The position numbers and the translations under genes were made by a program. The notes under the pieces were generated by a model. The model worked only from the letters and a program-made list of their open reading frames with translations, was not told the origin of the DNA and did no database searches. This document shows positions 51,248 to 59,419 of a stretch of DNA of 64,000 nt, piece after piece (within the stretch, counting starts at the first letter, position 1; the number at the start of each line of letters is the position of its first letter). Source of the stretch: Streptomyces spirodelae (GTDB lineage Bacteria; Actinomycetota; Actinomycetes; Streptomycetales; Streptomycetaceae); contig NZ_JAFFZN010000026.1 in assembly GCF_017676385.1 (NCBI RefSeq), positions 1 to 64,000 of the forward strand, given 5' to 3'.

Positions 51248-51666
51248 CAGACCGGCTGCCTCTTGGTGTCGCCGGTTCCGCCCACGGCCACCTTGTCCGG
51301 CACGATGCCCGGCACGGGCGGGAAGAGCATGGAGCCGTCCTGGTCGGCGATGTCGACGGCCACGCCGGTGGGGCCGGCCAGCGCCGGGATCACGGCGTCC
51401 AGCAGCCGGGCACCCAGTACGGACACATACGGCCACTCGGCGCCCGGTGAGCCGCCGCTGCCCGGCTCCCGCGCGAACCGGGCCAGCGCGGCCTCGTCGG
51501 TGAACGCCAGAATCCAGCGCACCCCGCCGAGGGACCGGGTCAGCAGCTGACCTGCGTTCTGGCCGCCCGTCGGCACCAGCACCGCGGTGCGCCGGAACTC
51601 GCCCAGCAGCGCGCCCGGGTTTCCGTCCCCCGCACGCATCGCGGCTGTCTCCAAGGTCAGAGCCAT
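51247..51666 (-). CDS. SseB-like protein of toxin operon
   Basis: 139-residue protein resembling the SseB N-terminal domain: short helical lead (LLGEFRRTAVLVPTGG), then strands RWILAFTDEAALARFA and VAVDIADQDGSMLFPP. It opens the RHS toxin operon (minus strand) and overlaps the next gene by one base. I chose the ATG at 51666; the frame upstream is poorly coding. SseB-like proteins often accompany type VII or polymorphic toxin genes in Streptomyces, where their function is unknown. Chaperone function is possible. Confidence 0.8.
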   Translation of the reverse strand: MALTLETAAMRAGDGNPGALLGEFRRTAVLVPTGGQNAGQLLTRSLGGVRWILAFTDEAALARFAREPGSGGSPGAEWPYVSVLGARLLDAVIPALAGPTGVAVDIADQDGSMLFPPVPGIVPDKVAVGGTGDTKRQPV

Positions 51667-51829
51667 TGCCCGCCGTTCTCCTCCACCCGTATCGCCGGCC
51701 GTTCCCCCCGCCGCCGGAACAGTCGGGGCACGAACACCTGAACGTGTCGTTCCACGCCGTTTCGCGGCTGTTTGGTTCCCGGTCGCGGATGGAAACGAGC
51801 GGGTTGCCGAAGAGAGCACTGCAGCCGTC

Positions 51830-51858
51830 TTGACAGGCCGGACCCCGCGCTGGATTAC
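51830..51858 (+). promoter_or_regulatory. Candidate sigma-70-type promoter for paaI-paaK
   Basis: TTGACA (51830-51835) with a 17-bp spacer before GATTAC (51853-51858). The -35 is a perfect consensus; the -10 matches three of six. The predicted start would fall at the operator at 51866. Confidence 0.5.
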
Positions 51859-51865
51859 TGGGCGC

Positions 51866-51879
51866 ACCGAATGGTCGGT
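51866..51879. promoter_or_regulatory. Inverted repeat ACCGA-ATGG-TCGGT, candidate TetR-type operator
   Basis: ACCGA and TCGGT are exact reverse complements around ATGG. The site lies directly after the promoter and 30 bp before the GTG start of the thioesterase gene. Similar ACCGxxCGGT-centred sites bind TetR-type PaaR repressors of phenylacetate genes in actinobacteria. No regulator gene is adjacent. Confidence 0.55.
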
Positions 51880-51908
51880 CGGTGTCTGCCGGAGGCGGGA
51901 GGTCGCAG

Positions 51909-52325
51909 GTGGGGAACGGTGCGGGAACCGGGTCCCGGTCCGTGGCCGCGATGCTCGGTGCCGACCGGGCCTCCGCCGCGCTGGGCATCGGCCTCATCGA
52001 AGCGGGTGAGGGATTTGCGACCGTGCGGATGCGGGTCAGGGCCGACATGGTCAACGGCCATGGGACGGCCCACGGCGGCTATCTCTTCCTCCTCGCCGAC
52101 ACCGCTTTCGCCTGCGCCTGCAACAGCCATGGCCCGGTGACGGTGGCGGCAGGGGCGGACATCACCTTTGTGGCGCCTGCCTGGGAGGGTGACGAGTTGC
52201 TGGCCGTGGCGCAGGAGCGCACGCGATACGGCCGCAGCGGGATCTACGACGTCACCGTGGCGTGCGGCGAACAGGTGATCGCGGAGTTCCGGGGACGCAG
52301 CCGTACGGCGACGCCGGTGAAGTGA
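51909..52325 (+). CDS. paaI: PaaI hotdog-fold thioesterase
   Basis: Acyl-CoA thioesterase (138 residues) of the hotdog fold, PaaI type, which removes phenylacetyl-CoA or its ring-opened intermediates as a safety valve in phenylacetate degradation. The key segment is NGHGTAHGGYLFLLADTAFA (about 57-76) with the conserved His and Asp. I chose the GTG at 51909 because GGGAGG lies six bases upstream; nine more codons are open before it. It precedes paaK by 14 bp, which fits phenylacetate metabolism. The other paa genes are not in the window. Confidence 0.9.
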   Translation: MGNGAGTGSRSVAAMLGADRASAALGIGLIEAGEGFATVRMRVRADMVNGHGTAHGGYLFLLADTAFACACNSHGPVTVAAGADITFVAPAWEGDELLAVAQERTRYGRSGIYDVTVACGEQVIAEFRGRSRTATPVK

Positions 52326-52339
52326 ACGGGGACGGCGAG

Positions 52340-53623
52340 ATGGACGAACTGCTGGACGACGGTGAGCTGCTGAGCACGGACGAGTTGCGGCGGCTCCAAC
52401 TGGAGCGGCTGCGCAGCACACTGCGGCACGCGTATGAGGACGTGGAGCTGTACCGCAAGAAGTTCGACGCGGCAGGGGTGCGACCCGAGGACTGCCGCAC
52501 CCTCGACGATCTGGCGAAGTTCCCGTTCACCACCAAGGCCGACCTGCGCGACACCTACCCGTTCGGGATGTTCGGCGTGCCCATGGAGGACGTACGCCGT
52601 ATCCACGCCTCCAGCGGCTCGACCGGGCGCCCGACCGTCGTCGGGTACACCCAGCGCGACCTGGACACCTGGGCGGATCTGGTGGCGCGCTGCATCCGTG
52701 CCGCGGGCGGGCGGCCGGGCCACAAGGTGCACATCTCGTACGGGTACGGGCTGTTCACGGGCGGGCTGGGAGCGCATTACGGCGCCGAGCGCGCCGGCTG
52801 CACCGTCATCCCGGCCTCCGGCGGGATGACGGAGAGACAGGTGCGGCTCATCCAGGACTTCCGGCCCGAGATCATCATGGTGACCCCCACGTACATGCTC
52901 ACGCTGCTGGACGAGTTCGAGCGGCAGGGGATCGACCCGCGCACCACCTCGCTACGGGTCGGCATCTTCGGGGCCGAACCGTGGACGGAAGCGATGCGCC
53001 GCGAGCTCGAAGAACGCTTCGACATGCACGCCGTGGACATCTACGGGCTCTCGGAGGTGATGGGCCCGGGCGTCGCCCAGGAGCGCGTGGAGACCAAGGA
53101 CGGACTCCACCTGTGGGAGGACCATTTCTACCCGGAGATCGTCGACCCGCTGGGGGAGCAGCCGCAGACCCAGGGCGAGCGCGGCGAGTTGGTGCTGACG
53201 ACGCTCACCAAGGAGGCGCTGCCCGTCATCCGGTACCGCACCCGGGATCTGACCCGGCTGCTGCCGGGGACGGCTCGGGCCGCCTTCCGCCGTATCGAGA
53301 AGATCACCGGTCGCAGTGACGACATGATCATCCTGCGCGGGGTGAATGTCTTCCCCAGCCAGATCGAGGAAATCGTGCTGGCCACACCGGCTGTGGCCCC
53401 GCATTTTCAGCTCCAACTCACCCGGCGGGGCCGGATGGAGCACCTCACCGTGGTGGTGGAGGCGCGGGCGGCGGCCACTGATGCCCAGCGGGCGGATGCG
53501 GCGGAAACCGTGGTCCGCCGCGTCAAGGAGGGCATCGGTGTGACGGTCGAGGCCCACGTCGTCGACCCGGAAACCATCGAGCGCTCGGTCGGCAAATTCC
53601 GCCGCCTCCGCGATATGCGATAG
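52340..53623 (+). CDS. paaK: Phenylacetate-CoA ligase
   Basis: Adenylate-forming enzyme (427 residues) that activates phenylacetate to phenylacetyl-CoA with ATP. Motifs: the phosphate loop ASSGSTGRPTVVGYT (about 91), YGLSEVMGPG near 237, and GRSDDMIILRGVNVFPSQIEE near 325, the hinge to the C-terminal domain. Length fits PaaK. I chose the ATG at 52340, where family alignment would begin (MDELLDDGE); a GTG at 52322 overlapping the paaI stop is an alternative. The paaI neighbour supports the pathway. Confidence 0.93.
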   Translation: MDELLDDGELLSTDELRRLQLERLRSTLRHAYEDVELYRKKFDAAGVRPEDCRTLDDLAKFPFTTKADLRDTYPFGMFGVPMEDVRRIHASSGSTGRPTVVGYTQRDLDTWADLVARCIRAAGGRPGHKVHISYGYGLFTGGLGAHYGAERAGCTVIPASGGMTERQVRLIQDFRPEIIMVTPTYMLTLLDEFERQGIDPRTTSLRVGIFGAEPWTEAMRRELEERFDMHAVDIYGLSEVMGPGVAQERVETKDGLHLWEDHFYPEIVDPLGEQPQTQGERGELVLTTLTKEALPVIRYRTRDLTRLLPGTARAAFRRIEKITGRSDDMIILRGVNVFPSQIEEIVLATPAVAPHFQLQLTRRGRMEHLTVVVEARAAATDAQRADAAETVVRRVKEGIGVTVEAHVVDPETIERSVGKFRRLRDMR

Positions 53624-53708
53624 CACCATGTCTTGCGTACCCCGCACGGGGGGCTGCGCTTGCCAGCCCTACGCCTCTGGCGCAGACCTCCCAAGCACAG
53701 CGGGAGGT

Positions 53709-53767
53709 GCGCCCCGTCAGGGGGGCGCGGGGAACCGCGTGAACAACCACAACCAACCCGCAGACTG
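53709..53767 (+). terminator. Terminator-like hairpin, dispersed repeat copy B
   Basis: GCGCCCC (53709-53715) pairs with GGGGCGC (53722-53728). Its tail GGGGAACCGCG...CAAC...CCCGCAG matches the copy at 26809. It lies in the 178-bp gap between convergent paaK and the alcohol dehydrogenase gene. Upstream, ACCTCCC (53688-53694) and GGGAGGT (53702-53708) form a second small inverted repeat. Confidence 0.65.
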
Positions 53768-53801
53768 CAGCGGCCGGGCAGGGGCAGCCCCTCCCCAGCA
53801 A

Positions 53802-54992
53802 TCACGTTGCCGAGGGCTTCAAGAGGGCTTTCACCATGCCGTCCTCCTTGCGCTGAAACGTGCCGTAGGCACTCGGCGCCTGCTCCAGCGACAGCGCATG
53901 CGTGGCGAAGTGGTCGACACCCAGCGGGTCCTCATCGGTGAGCAGCGGCAGGATGTCGTCCACCCAGTTGCGGACGTTCGCCTGGCCCATCCGCAGTTGG
54001 ATCTGCTTGTCGAACAGCTTCAGCATCGGCAGCGGATCGGTGGCGCCCCCGTAGATGCCTGAGACCGACACGGTGCCGCCGCGCCGTACGACGTCGAACG
54101 CCGCGTTGAGCGCGGCCAGCCGGTCGACACCGGCCCGCTGCATCATCTTGGCGCCCAGCGCGTCCGGCAGCAGGCCGACCGCCTGGTGCGCGGCCTTGGC
54201 GACGGGCGCGCCGTGCGCCTCCATACCGACGGCGTCGATGGCCGCGTCCGTGCCCCGGCCCTGCGTCAGCTCCCGTACGGCGGCACCGAGGTCGTGGTGC
54301 TCGCGCAGGTCGAGGGTGTGCACACCGCGCGCACGGGCCCGCTCCAGCCGCTCGGGCACCAGGTCTACGCCGATGACCAGCTCCGCGCCCTGGTGCTGCG
54401 CGATCCGGGTCGCCATGTCGCCGATGGGTCCGAGACCCAGCACGGTGACACTGCCGCCCTTGGGGATGTCGGCGTACGCCACTGCCTGCCAGGCCGTCGG
54501 CAGGACGTCGGACAGATAGACGAACCGCTCGTCCGGCGGCCCGTCCGGCACCTTGATCGGCAGGTGGTTGCCGAACGGGACCCGCATGAACTCCGCCTGG
54601 CCGCCCGGCACCTGGCCGTACATCTTGCTGTAGCCGAACAGGGCGGCGCCGCTGTCGTACTCGTGCACCTGGGTGGTCTCGCACTGCGACTGGAGCCCCT
54701 GGCGGCACATCCAGCAGGTGCCGCAGCTCACGTTGAACGGCACCACGACCCGGTCCCCGGGGGAGAGCGCCGCCACTTCCGGGCCCACGTCCTCCACCAC
54801 CCCCATCGGTTCGTGGCCGAGGATGTCGCCCTCGTCGAGGAACGGCCCGAGCACCTCGTACAGATGGAGGTCGGAGCCGCAGATCCCACTGGTGGTGACC
54901 CGGAGCAGGATGTCGTCCGGTTCCGTGATCTCCGGGTCGGGCACCGTCTCCACGCTGACGTTGCGCTTGCCTTGATAGGTGAGAGCCCTCAT
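53802..54992 (-). CDS. Zinc-dependent alcohol/formaldehyde dehydrogenase family protein
   Basis: NAD(P)-dependent zinc enzyme (396 residues) of the medium-chain family; it is nearest to formaldehyde dismutase/glutathione-independent formaldehyde dehydrogenase types by length and sequence. The catalytic zinc site is in GICGSDLH and GHEPMG; the structural zinc cluster is CGTCWMCRQGLQSQC (about 91-105). The Rossmann motif is VLGLGPIGDMA near 185. It shares a 30-bp gap and strand with the SDR gene that lies upstream, so both may be in one transcript. The substrate is unknown. Confidence 0.92.
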   Translation of the reverse strand: MRALTYQGKRNVSVETVPDPEITEPDDILLRVTTSGICGSDLHLYEVLGPFLDEGDILGHEPMGVVEDVGPEVAALSPGDRVVVPFNVSCGTCWMCRQGLQSQCETTQVHEYDSGAALFGYSKMYGQVPGGQAEFMRVPFGNHLPIKVPDGPPDERFVYLSDVLPTAWQAVAYADIPKGGSVTVLGLGPIGDMATRIAQHQGAELVIGVDLVPERLERARARGVHTLDLREHHDLGAAVRELTQGRGTDAAIDAVGMEAHGAPVAKAAHQAVGLLPDALGAKMMQRAGVDRLAALNAAFDVVRRGGTVSVSGIYGGATDPLPMLKLFDKQIQLRMGQANVRNWVDDILPLLTDEDPLGVDHFATHALSLEQAPSAYGTFQRKEDGMVKALLKPSAT

Positions 54993-55022
54993 GTGTCCCT
55001 CCAGATCCCTTCGGGGCGCAAT

Positions 55023-55949
55023 TCAGGCACCCATTTGATTCAGCCGCTTGGCCGCGCGGTCGTTCATCGCGCTGACCGCCGACTGCCAGCGCGAGCGCCC
55101 CTCGCGGCCGGACGGCTCCGGCCCCGGCATCATCCGCGCCACCAGCTCATTGGTGCGGGTGACCAGCGTCGGCGCCACCCCGTACGCTTTCGCGCCGAGC
55201 TGCGCCGCCGGGGTGAGGACCACCCTGGTACGGCGGTGTTCGAGCGCTCGGATGATGCGTTCGGCGGCCTCCAGCGCGTCCATGGACAGACCCGGCAGTC
55301 CCGCAAGCGTGGCGAACCAGGCGAACTCCTTGCCCTTGTCGCCGGACAGCTCCACCTGGCGGTGCGAGCCGGTCCGCATCAGTCCGGGATGGACTGCGGT
55401 GACGCTGACCCCGTGCTCGGCCTGTTCGGCGCGCAGCCCTTCCGCCAGCGCCGCGATGGCGGACTTCGCGCACGAGTACGGCACCAGATGGGGCACCGGG
55501 AGCAGCCCGCCGACCGAACCGATCAGCCCGAGCCGGCCGCCCGCCGGGCTCTCCCGCAGCTGCGGCAGCGACTCCATCGCGGTGTGCAGCGCGCCGAAGA
55601 ACATCGTCTCCATCGCGCTCCGGAACGCCTCGGTGCCGGACTCCTCAGCGGGCCCCACCTGGATGTTCCCGGCGTTGGCTATCACCACGTCCAGTCCCCG
55701 CTGGGCTGCCGCGGTGTTCTCCACCAGTTCGTGGACGGCGGCCCGGTCGGTCACGTCGCACACCCGCCCGGTCACCTCGGTGTCCCGGGCCCTGCGGCGC
55801 AGCAGTCCGACAGCGCGGTCGAGCTCCTCCTCGTGGCGCGCGGCGATGGTCACGTCGCAGCGCCGTTCCACACACTGGCGGGCCAGCAGCAGTCCCAGCC
55901 CTCGGGAACCGCCTGTCACCAGCACCGACAGGTCCGAGAGTGTGTCCAT
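55023..55949 (-). CDS. Short-chain dehydrogenase/reductase
   Basis: SDR oxidoreductase (308 residues). The cofactor motif is VTGGSRGLG (about 10-18), NAG occurs in VIANAG near 90, and the active site has Ser in GLIGSVGG near 140 and YSCAK near 153. The C-terminal 90 residues after the classical core are helical and specific to a subgroup of larger SDR proteins. I chose the ATG at 55949. It is divergent from the F420-dependent oxidoreductase gene and precedes the zinc dehydrogenase gene, hinting at a shared redox pathway. Confidence 0.92.
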   Translation of the reverse strand: MDTLSDLSVLVTGGSRGLGLLLARQCVERRCDVTIAARHEEELDRAVGLLRRRARDTEVTGRVCDVTDRAAVHELVENTAAAQRGLDVVIANAGNIQVGPAEESGTEAFRSAMETMFFGALHTAMESLPQLRESPAGGRLGLIGSVGGLLPVPHLVPYSCAKSAIAALAEGLRAEQAEHGVSVTAVHPGLMRTGSHRQVELSGDKGKEFAWFATLAGLPGLSMDALEAAERIIRALEHRRTRVVLTPAAQLGAKAYGVAPTLVTRTNELVARMMPGPEPSGREGRSRWQSAVSAMNDRAAKRLNQMGA

Positions 55950-56095
55950 GCCCGGTCTCCTTCGCACGGAGGTGTCGGTACCCGGCGGTTCCCAGCATCG
56001 GCCGTGTCACACCCTTCGGCGGCGGTGGAACGGTGCGAGTGTGCGAGAGGACGTGGAGGTACCCGAGGGGGGAGAGCGACCAAGGAGCAGTACAC

Positions 56096-57061
56096 ATGCA
56101 GATCGGCTACAAGCTCGCCACCGAGCAGTACGGCCCCCAGGAACTGATCCGCCAGGCCATCGCTGCCGAGGCCGCCGGATTCGACTTCGTCGAGATGAGC
56201 GACCACTACCACCCGTGGCTGGACGACCAGGGCCACTCCGCCTTCACCTGGAGCGTGCTCGGCGCCATCGCTGCCAGGACGGAGCGCATCCAGCTGGTCA
56301 CCGGCGTCACCTGCCCCAGCATGCGGTACCACCCGGCCATCGTCGCCCAGGCCGCCGCGACGATGGCGCTCGTCTCCGAGGGCCGCTTCGTCCTCGGTGT
56401 GGGCTCCGGCGAACGTTTGAACGAGCATGTGATCGGCACCGGCTGGCCCGCCGTCGCCGAGCGGCACGCGAGGTTCCGGGAGGCGCTGGAGATCATCCGC
56501 CTGCTGTGGCAGGGCGGCTACCGCTCCTACGAGGGGAAGTACCTGCGTCTGGAGGACGCCTGCGTCTTCGACCTGCCGCCCGAGCCGCCCCTGATGGCCG
56601 TCGCCGCCGGCGGACCCGCCTCCTCCCGGATCGCCGCCGAACTCGGCGACGGCATCTTCGCCACCGAGGAGAAACCCGAGATCGTACGCGCCTACCGGGA
56701 GGCCGGCGGCACAGGACCCGGCTACGCCGAGGTGCCGACGGCATGGGCGGAGAGCGAGAGCGAGGCTGCCCAGTCCGCGCTCAAATACTTCCGGTGGGCG
56801 CTGGCCGGCTGGAAGGTGATGAGCGAGCTTCCCAACCCGGTCAACTTCGAGGCCGCCACCGCGCACGTCCGCGAGGAGGACATCAGGCAGCGCTTCGCCT
56901 GCGGCAACGACCCCGAGCGGTATCTGGAGGTGGCCAAGCCGTTCGCCGACGCCGGCTTCGACAGGCTGGTCCTGATGAACGCGGGCCCCGACCCGCGGGG
57001 CTTCCTGGACTTCTGCGACGCGGACCTGATCGGGCGCCTCAAGCGGGGACTGGGCGGCTGA
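56096..57061 (+). CDS. F420-dependent LLM-class oxidoreductase
   Basis: Luciferase-like flavin/F420 oxidoreductase (321 residues) of the group related to F420-dependent glucose-6-phosphate dehydrogenase (TIGR03557-like). The N terminus IGYKLATEQYGP, SDHYHPW near 40, VTCPSMRYHPA near 78 and GSGERLNEHV near 106 are characteristic. The substrate is unknown; such enzymes reduce or oxidise small organics with cofactor F420, common in actinomycetes. The ATG at 56096 has AAGGAG eight bases upstream. It is divergent from the SDR gene. Confidence 0.92.
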   Translation: MQIGYKLATEQYGPQELIRQAIAAEAAGFDFVEMSDHYHPWLDDQGHSAFTWSVLGAIAARTERIQLVTGVTCPSMRYHPAIVAQAAATMALVSEGRFVLGVGSGERLNEHVIGTGWPAVAERHARFREALEIIRLLWQGGYRSYEGKYLRLEDACVFDLPPEPPLMAVAAGGPASSRIAAELGDGIFATEEKPEIVRAYREAGGTGPGYAEVPTAWAESESEAAQSALKYFRWALAGWKVMSELPNPVNFEAATAHVREEDIRQRFACGNDPERYLEVAKPFADAGFDRLVLMNAGPDPRGFLDFCDADLIGRLKRGLGG

Positions 57062-57155
57062 GGCCCCTTCGGCCGGTGCGGATAACCGGTTGCGCGGGCC
57101 CGGCCGCTGCGTTGAGGTTCGGGGGAACCCACCCGGACCTCCCGAAGGGAACCCC

Positions 57156-57563
57156 GTGCCCCGAGCCGTCACTCTGGTCCGTTCCAACACCCTCTCCGAC
57201 GTGGCCGAATACGCCTATGCGGCCACGGCACCGGCCGATGCCCGGCTGATCTTCCTCGCGGGGGCCTGCCCGCTGGACGCCGACGGCATCGTCACCCCCG
57301 TCGGCGACTACGCGGGCCAGGCCGCCCAGGCGGTCGCCAACCTGCGCACCGCGCTCGGCGAGGCGGGCGCCGACCTCACGGACCTGATCAGCACCAGGGT
57401 CCTGGTCGCCTCCAGCCGGCAGGAGGACCTGGGTGCGGCCTGGGCGGTCTACCGCGACGCCATGGGCGACCACGCCGTCCCCAGCACGCTGCTGGGCGTC
57501 ACCGTGCTCGGCTACACCGACCAGCTGGTCGAGATCGAGGCGGTCGCCGCGGTACGGGACTGA
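57156..57563 (+). CDS. RidA family protein
   Basis: Small protein (135 residues) of the RidA/YjgF/UK114 family, trimeric deaminases of reactive enamine/imine intermediates. The family pattern shows as FLAGACPLDADGIVTPVGDYAGQAAQAVANL and TRVLVASSRQEDL, ending IEAVAAVRD; the usual active-site Arg is in TRVLVAS. I chose the GTG at 57156 with GAAGGGA upstream. It follows the F420 oxidoreductase gene by 94 bp on the same strand. Confidence 0.9.
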   Translation: MPRAVTLVRSNTLSDVAEYAYAATAPADARLIFLAGACPLDADGIVTPVGDYAGQAAQAVANLRTALGEAGADLTDLISTRVLVASSRQEDLGAAWAVYRDAMGDHAVPSTLLGVTVLGYTDQLVEIEAVAAVRD

Positions 57564-57614
57564 CGCGGACGCCCGGCGGCAGACCGGCTCCTGTACGGCG
57601 ATGGGCGGTGGCCC

Positions 57615-58043
57615 TCAACGGCCGCGTGCGCGAGCTCTGCGCAGGCCCACGGCGCAGACGCCGCACAGAGCACCCCACGCGGCGTTGACGGCGAAGAGCG
57701 GCACGATCGACTGCGGACGGGCCAGTGGGCCGGCCAACTCGCCGTCGAGGAGCGGCGAGAGCACCCCGCTGAGCACGAGGGTGCCGAGCGCGTAGGCGAG
57801 ACCGGCGGCGACGAGGGTCGGCAGCGGCTCGCGCACTCGGCTCAGGACACCGGCGCCGACCCACAGCACGGAGATGGCGGCCGTGAGAATCAGTGGGGTG
57901 GCGGGTCTGCCGAGGCTGCCGCTCAGCCCTGTGATCGAGAACAGCGGCCTGACCAGCGCGACAACCGCCAGCCCGATCACCACCGGCCAGTCCGGGCGCC
58001 GCAGCAGTGGCGGGGCCGAGTGCTTGTGCTCGTACATGTTCAT
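57615..58043 (-). CDS. Small multispanning membrane protein
   Basis: 142-residue protein with about four hydrophobic helices (DWPVVIGLAVVALVRPLF; PLILTAAISVLWVGAGVL; LVAAGLAYALGTLVLSGVL; SIVPLFAVNAAWGALCGVCAVGL) and short charged loops. No domain is recognised. I chose the ATG at 58043; an internal ATG two codons later is equally possible. It is divergent from the histidine kinase gene; a motif shared with the MMPL promoter region lies in between. It could be controlled by that system. Confidence 0.8.
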   Translation of the reverse strand: MNMYEHKHSAPPLLRRPDWPVVIGLAVVALVRPLFSITGLSGSLGRPATPLILTAAISVLWVGAGVLSRVREPLPTLVAAGLAYALGTLVLSGVLSPLLDGELAGPLARPQSIVPLFAVNAAWGALCGVCAVGLRRARARGR

Positions 58044-58102
58044 GCCGCCGAGAATGGCCGTCCGGCTCGGCCCGGGGCGTCGCCCCCGGGCGGGCAACTG
58101 CT

Positions 58103-58117
58103 CTACCACTGGGGTTG
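58103..58117. promoter_or_regulatory. 15-bp motif CTACC-ACTGG-GGTTG upstream of histidine kinase
   Basis: Inverted-repeat-like motif (CWACC-N5-GTWG) in the 176-bp divergent gap between the small membrane protein and histidine kinase genes. Two similar sites lie before the MMPL operon (60115, 60147). It is likely a site for the linked response regulator. Confidence 0.6.
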
Positions 58118-58219
58118 TGGCGGTGCCGGGCAGCCGTACCTCCGTGGTTGCGGGTTCCTCCCGCGCGGTTCGGCCGTCCGGCCGACTCCGCTGTCACCGC
58201 GGCTGCTTAGGCTGGCCGC

Positions 58220-59371
58220 ATGGCACGTGAGACCACGCATCGGCTGCGGCTGCCGGACGGCCGCACAGCGGATGTGGTGCCGGCTTGCGGTGTGCTGCTG
58301 CTGGGCGCCGTCTGGGGATCGGCGCCACTGATACGCGAACCGGCGGAGCCCTGGCCCGTGACCATCCTGGGCTGGCTGCTGACCGGAGCCGTGTGCGGGG
58401 CACTGTACGTGCGGCGTCGGTATCCGGTGGCCGTGACGGTGTTCGTCCTGGCCGCCACCGCCTTGTACTACGTCACCAGCACGTACGACGGCCCGCTGGT
58501 GGTCGCCGTGATCATCGCGCTCTATTCCGTCGCCGCCGAGGGCCGGTTGCAGGCGGCCCTCGCGCTCGCCGCCGTTGTCGTCATCGGGGTGGGCATCGGG
58601 GCGCTTGCCGGGAACAACGACATCAACAGTGTCGCCGTCTTCATGCTCACCGGCTGGCTGGTTGCTGTGGTGGCGCTCGGAACGATGCGGCACAGGCGGT
58701 TCGCCTATGCGGAGGAGGCGGCGCGACGCCGGGTCACCGAGGAACGGCTGCGGATCGCACGCGAGTTGCATGACGTCATCGGGCACCGGATCTCCCTCAT
58801 CAACGTGCAGGCAGGCGCCTCCCTGCACCGGCTCCAGAAGCACCCGGGGGAGGCCGAGGAAGCCCTGGCCGCGATCAAGGAGAACAGCCGGGATGCGCTG
58901 CGGGAACTGCGCGCCACGCTCGGGGTGCTGCGCCAAGTCGACGAGGCGGCGCCGACGCAGCCGGCGCCGGGTCTCGCCCGCCTGGACGATCTGGTGGCCT
59001 CGGCCAAGCCGACGGGGCTCGACGTGCGAGTGCACAGCCAGGGCAGGGCAAGGCAACTTCCCGCCGCGGTCGATCTCGCGGCGTTCCGGATCGTGCAGGA
59101 GGCGCTGACCAACGTGACCCGGCATGCGGCCGGGGCCACCTCGGTGGACGTACGCCTCGATTTCGGGGAGCGGGAGCTCGCACTGGCGGTCGAGGACGAC
59201 GGGAAGGTGACGGGTGCGCTGGACCGAAGGGCCGCGAGCCACGGCAGTACCAGGGGCAGTGGCATCGCCGGGATGCGGGAGCGGGCGGCTATGCTCGGCG
59301 GTGAACTTGCCGCGGAGCCGGGGCCGAACGGCGGATTCGCCGTCACCGCCCGTATTCCGTACGCGCATTGA
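58220..59371 (+). CDS. NarL-type sensor histidine kinase
   Basis: Membrane sensor kinase (383 residues) of the HisKA_3 class. About five or six hydrophobic segments (20-160) form the input region; the phospho-acceptor is His in ARELHDVIGHR near 183, and the ATPase has the N box EALTNVTRHA near 296, VEDDGK near 326 and GSGIAGMRERA near 347. The response regulator gene starts 48 bp downstream, and the pair is followed by an MMPL exporter operon. Together with the shared upstream motif, this suggests control of that exporter. The signal is unknown. Confidence 0.95.
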   Translation: MARETTHRLRLPDGRTADVVPACGVLLLGAVWGSAPLIREPAEPWPVTILGWLLTGAVCGALYVRRRYPVAVTVFVLAATALYYVTSTYDGPLVVAVIIALYSVAAEGRLQAALALAAVVVIGVGIGALAGNNDINSVAVFMLTGWLVAVVALGTMRHRRFAYAEEAARRRVTEERLRIARELHDVIGHRISLINVQAGASLHRLQKHPGEAEEALAAIKENSRDALRELRATLGVLRQVDEAAPTQPAPGLARLDDLVASAKPTGLDVRVHSQGRARQLPAAVDLAAFRIVQEALTNVTRHAAGATSVDVRLDFGERELALAVEDDGKVTGALDRRAASHGSTRGSGIAGMRERAAMLGGELAAEPGPNGGFAVTARIPYAH

Positions 59372-59419
59372 TGATCGGACCCGGCGGTCGGGTCACCTGA
59401 CGATCGGAGCCGGCTTCTC

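Noticed and set aside
51248..52054. Extended open frame upstream of the WXG-like gene at 50591-51247
   Set aside because: It runs antisense to paaI and across the SseB-like gene; the start at 51247 fits operon coupling.
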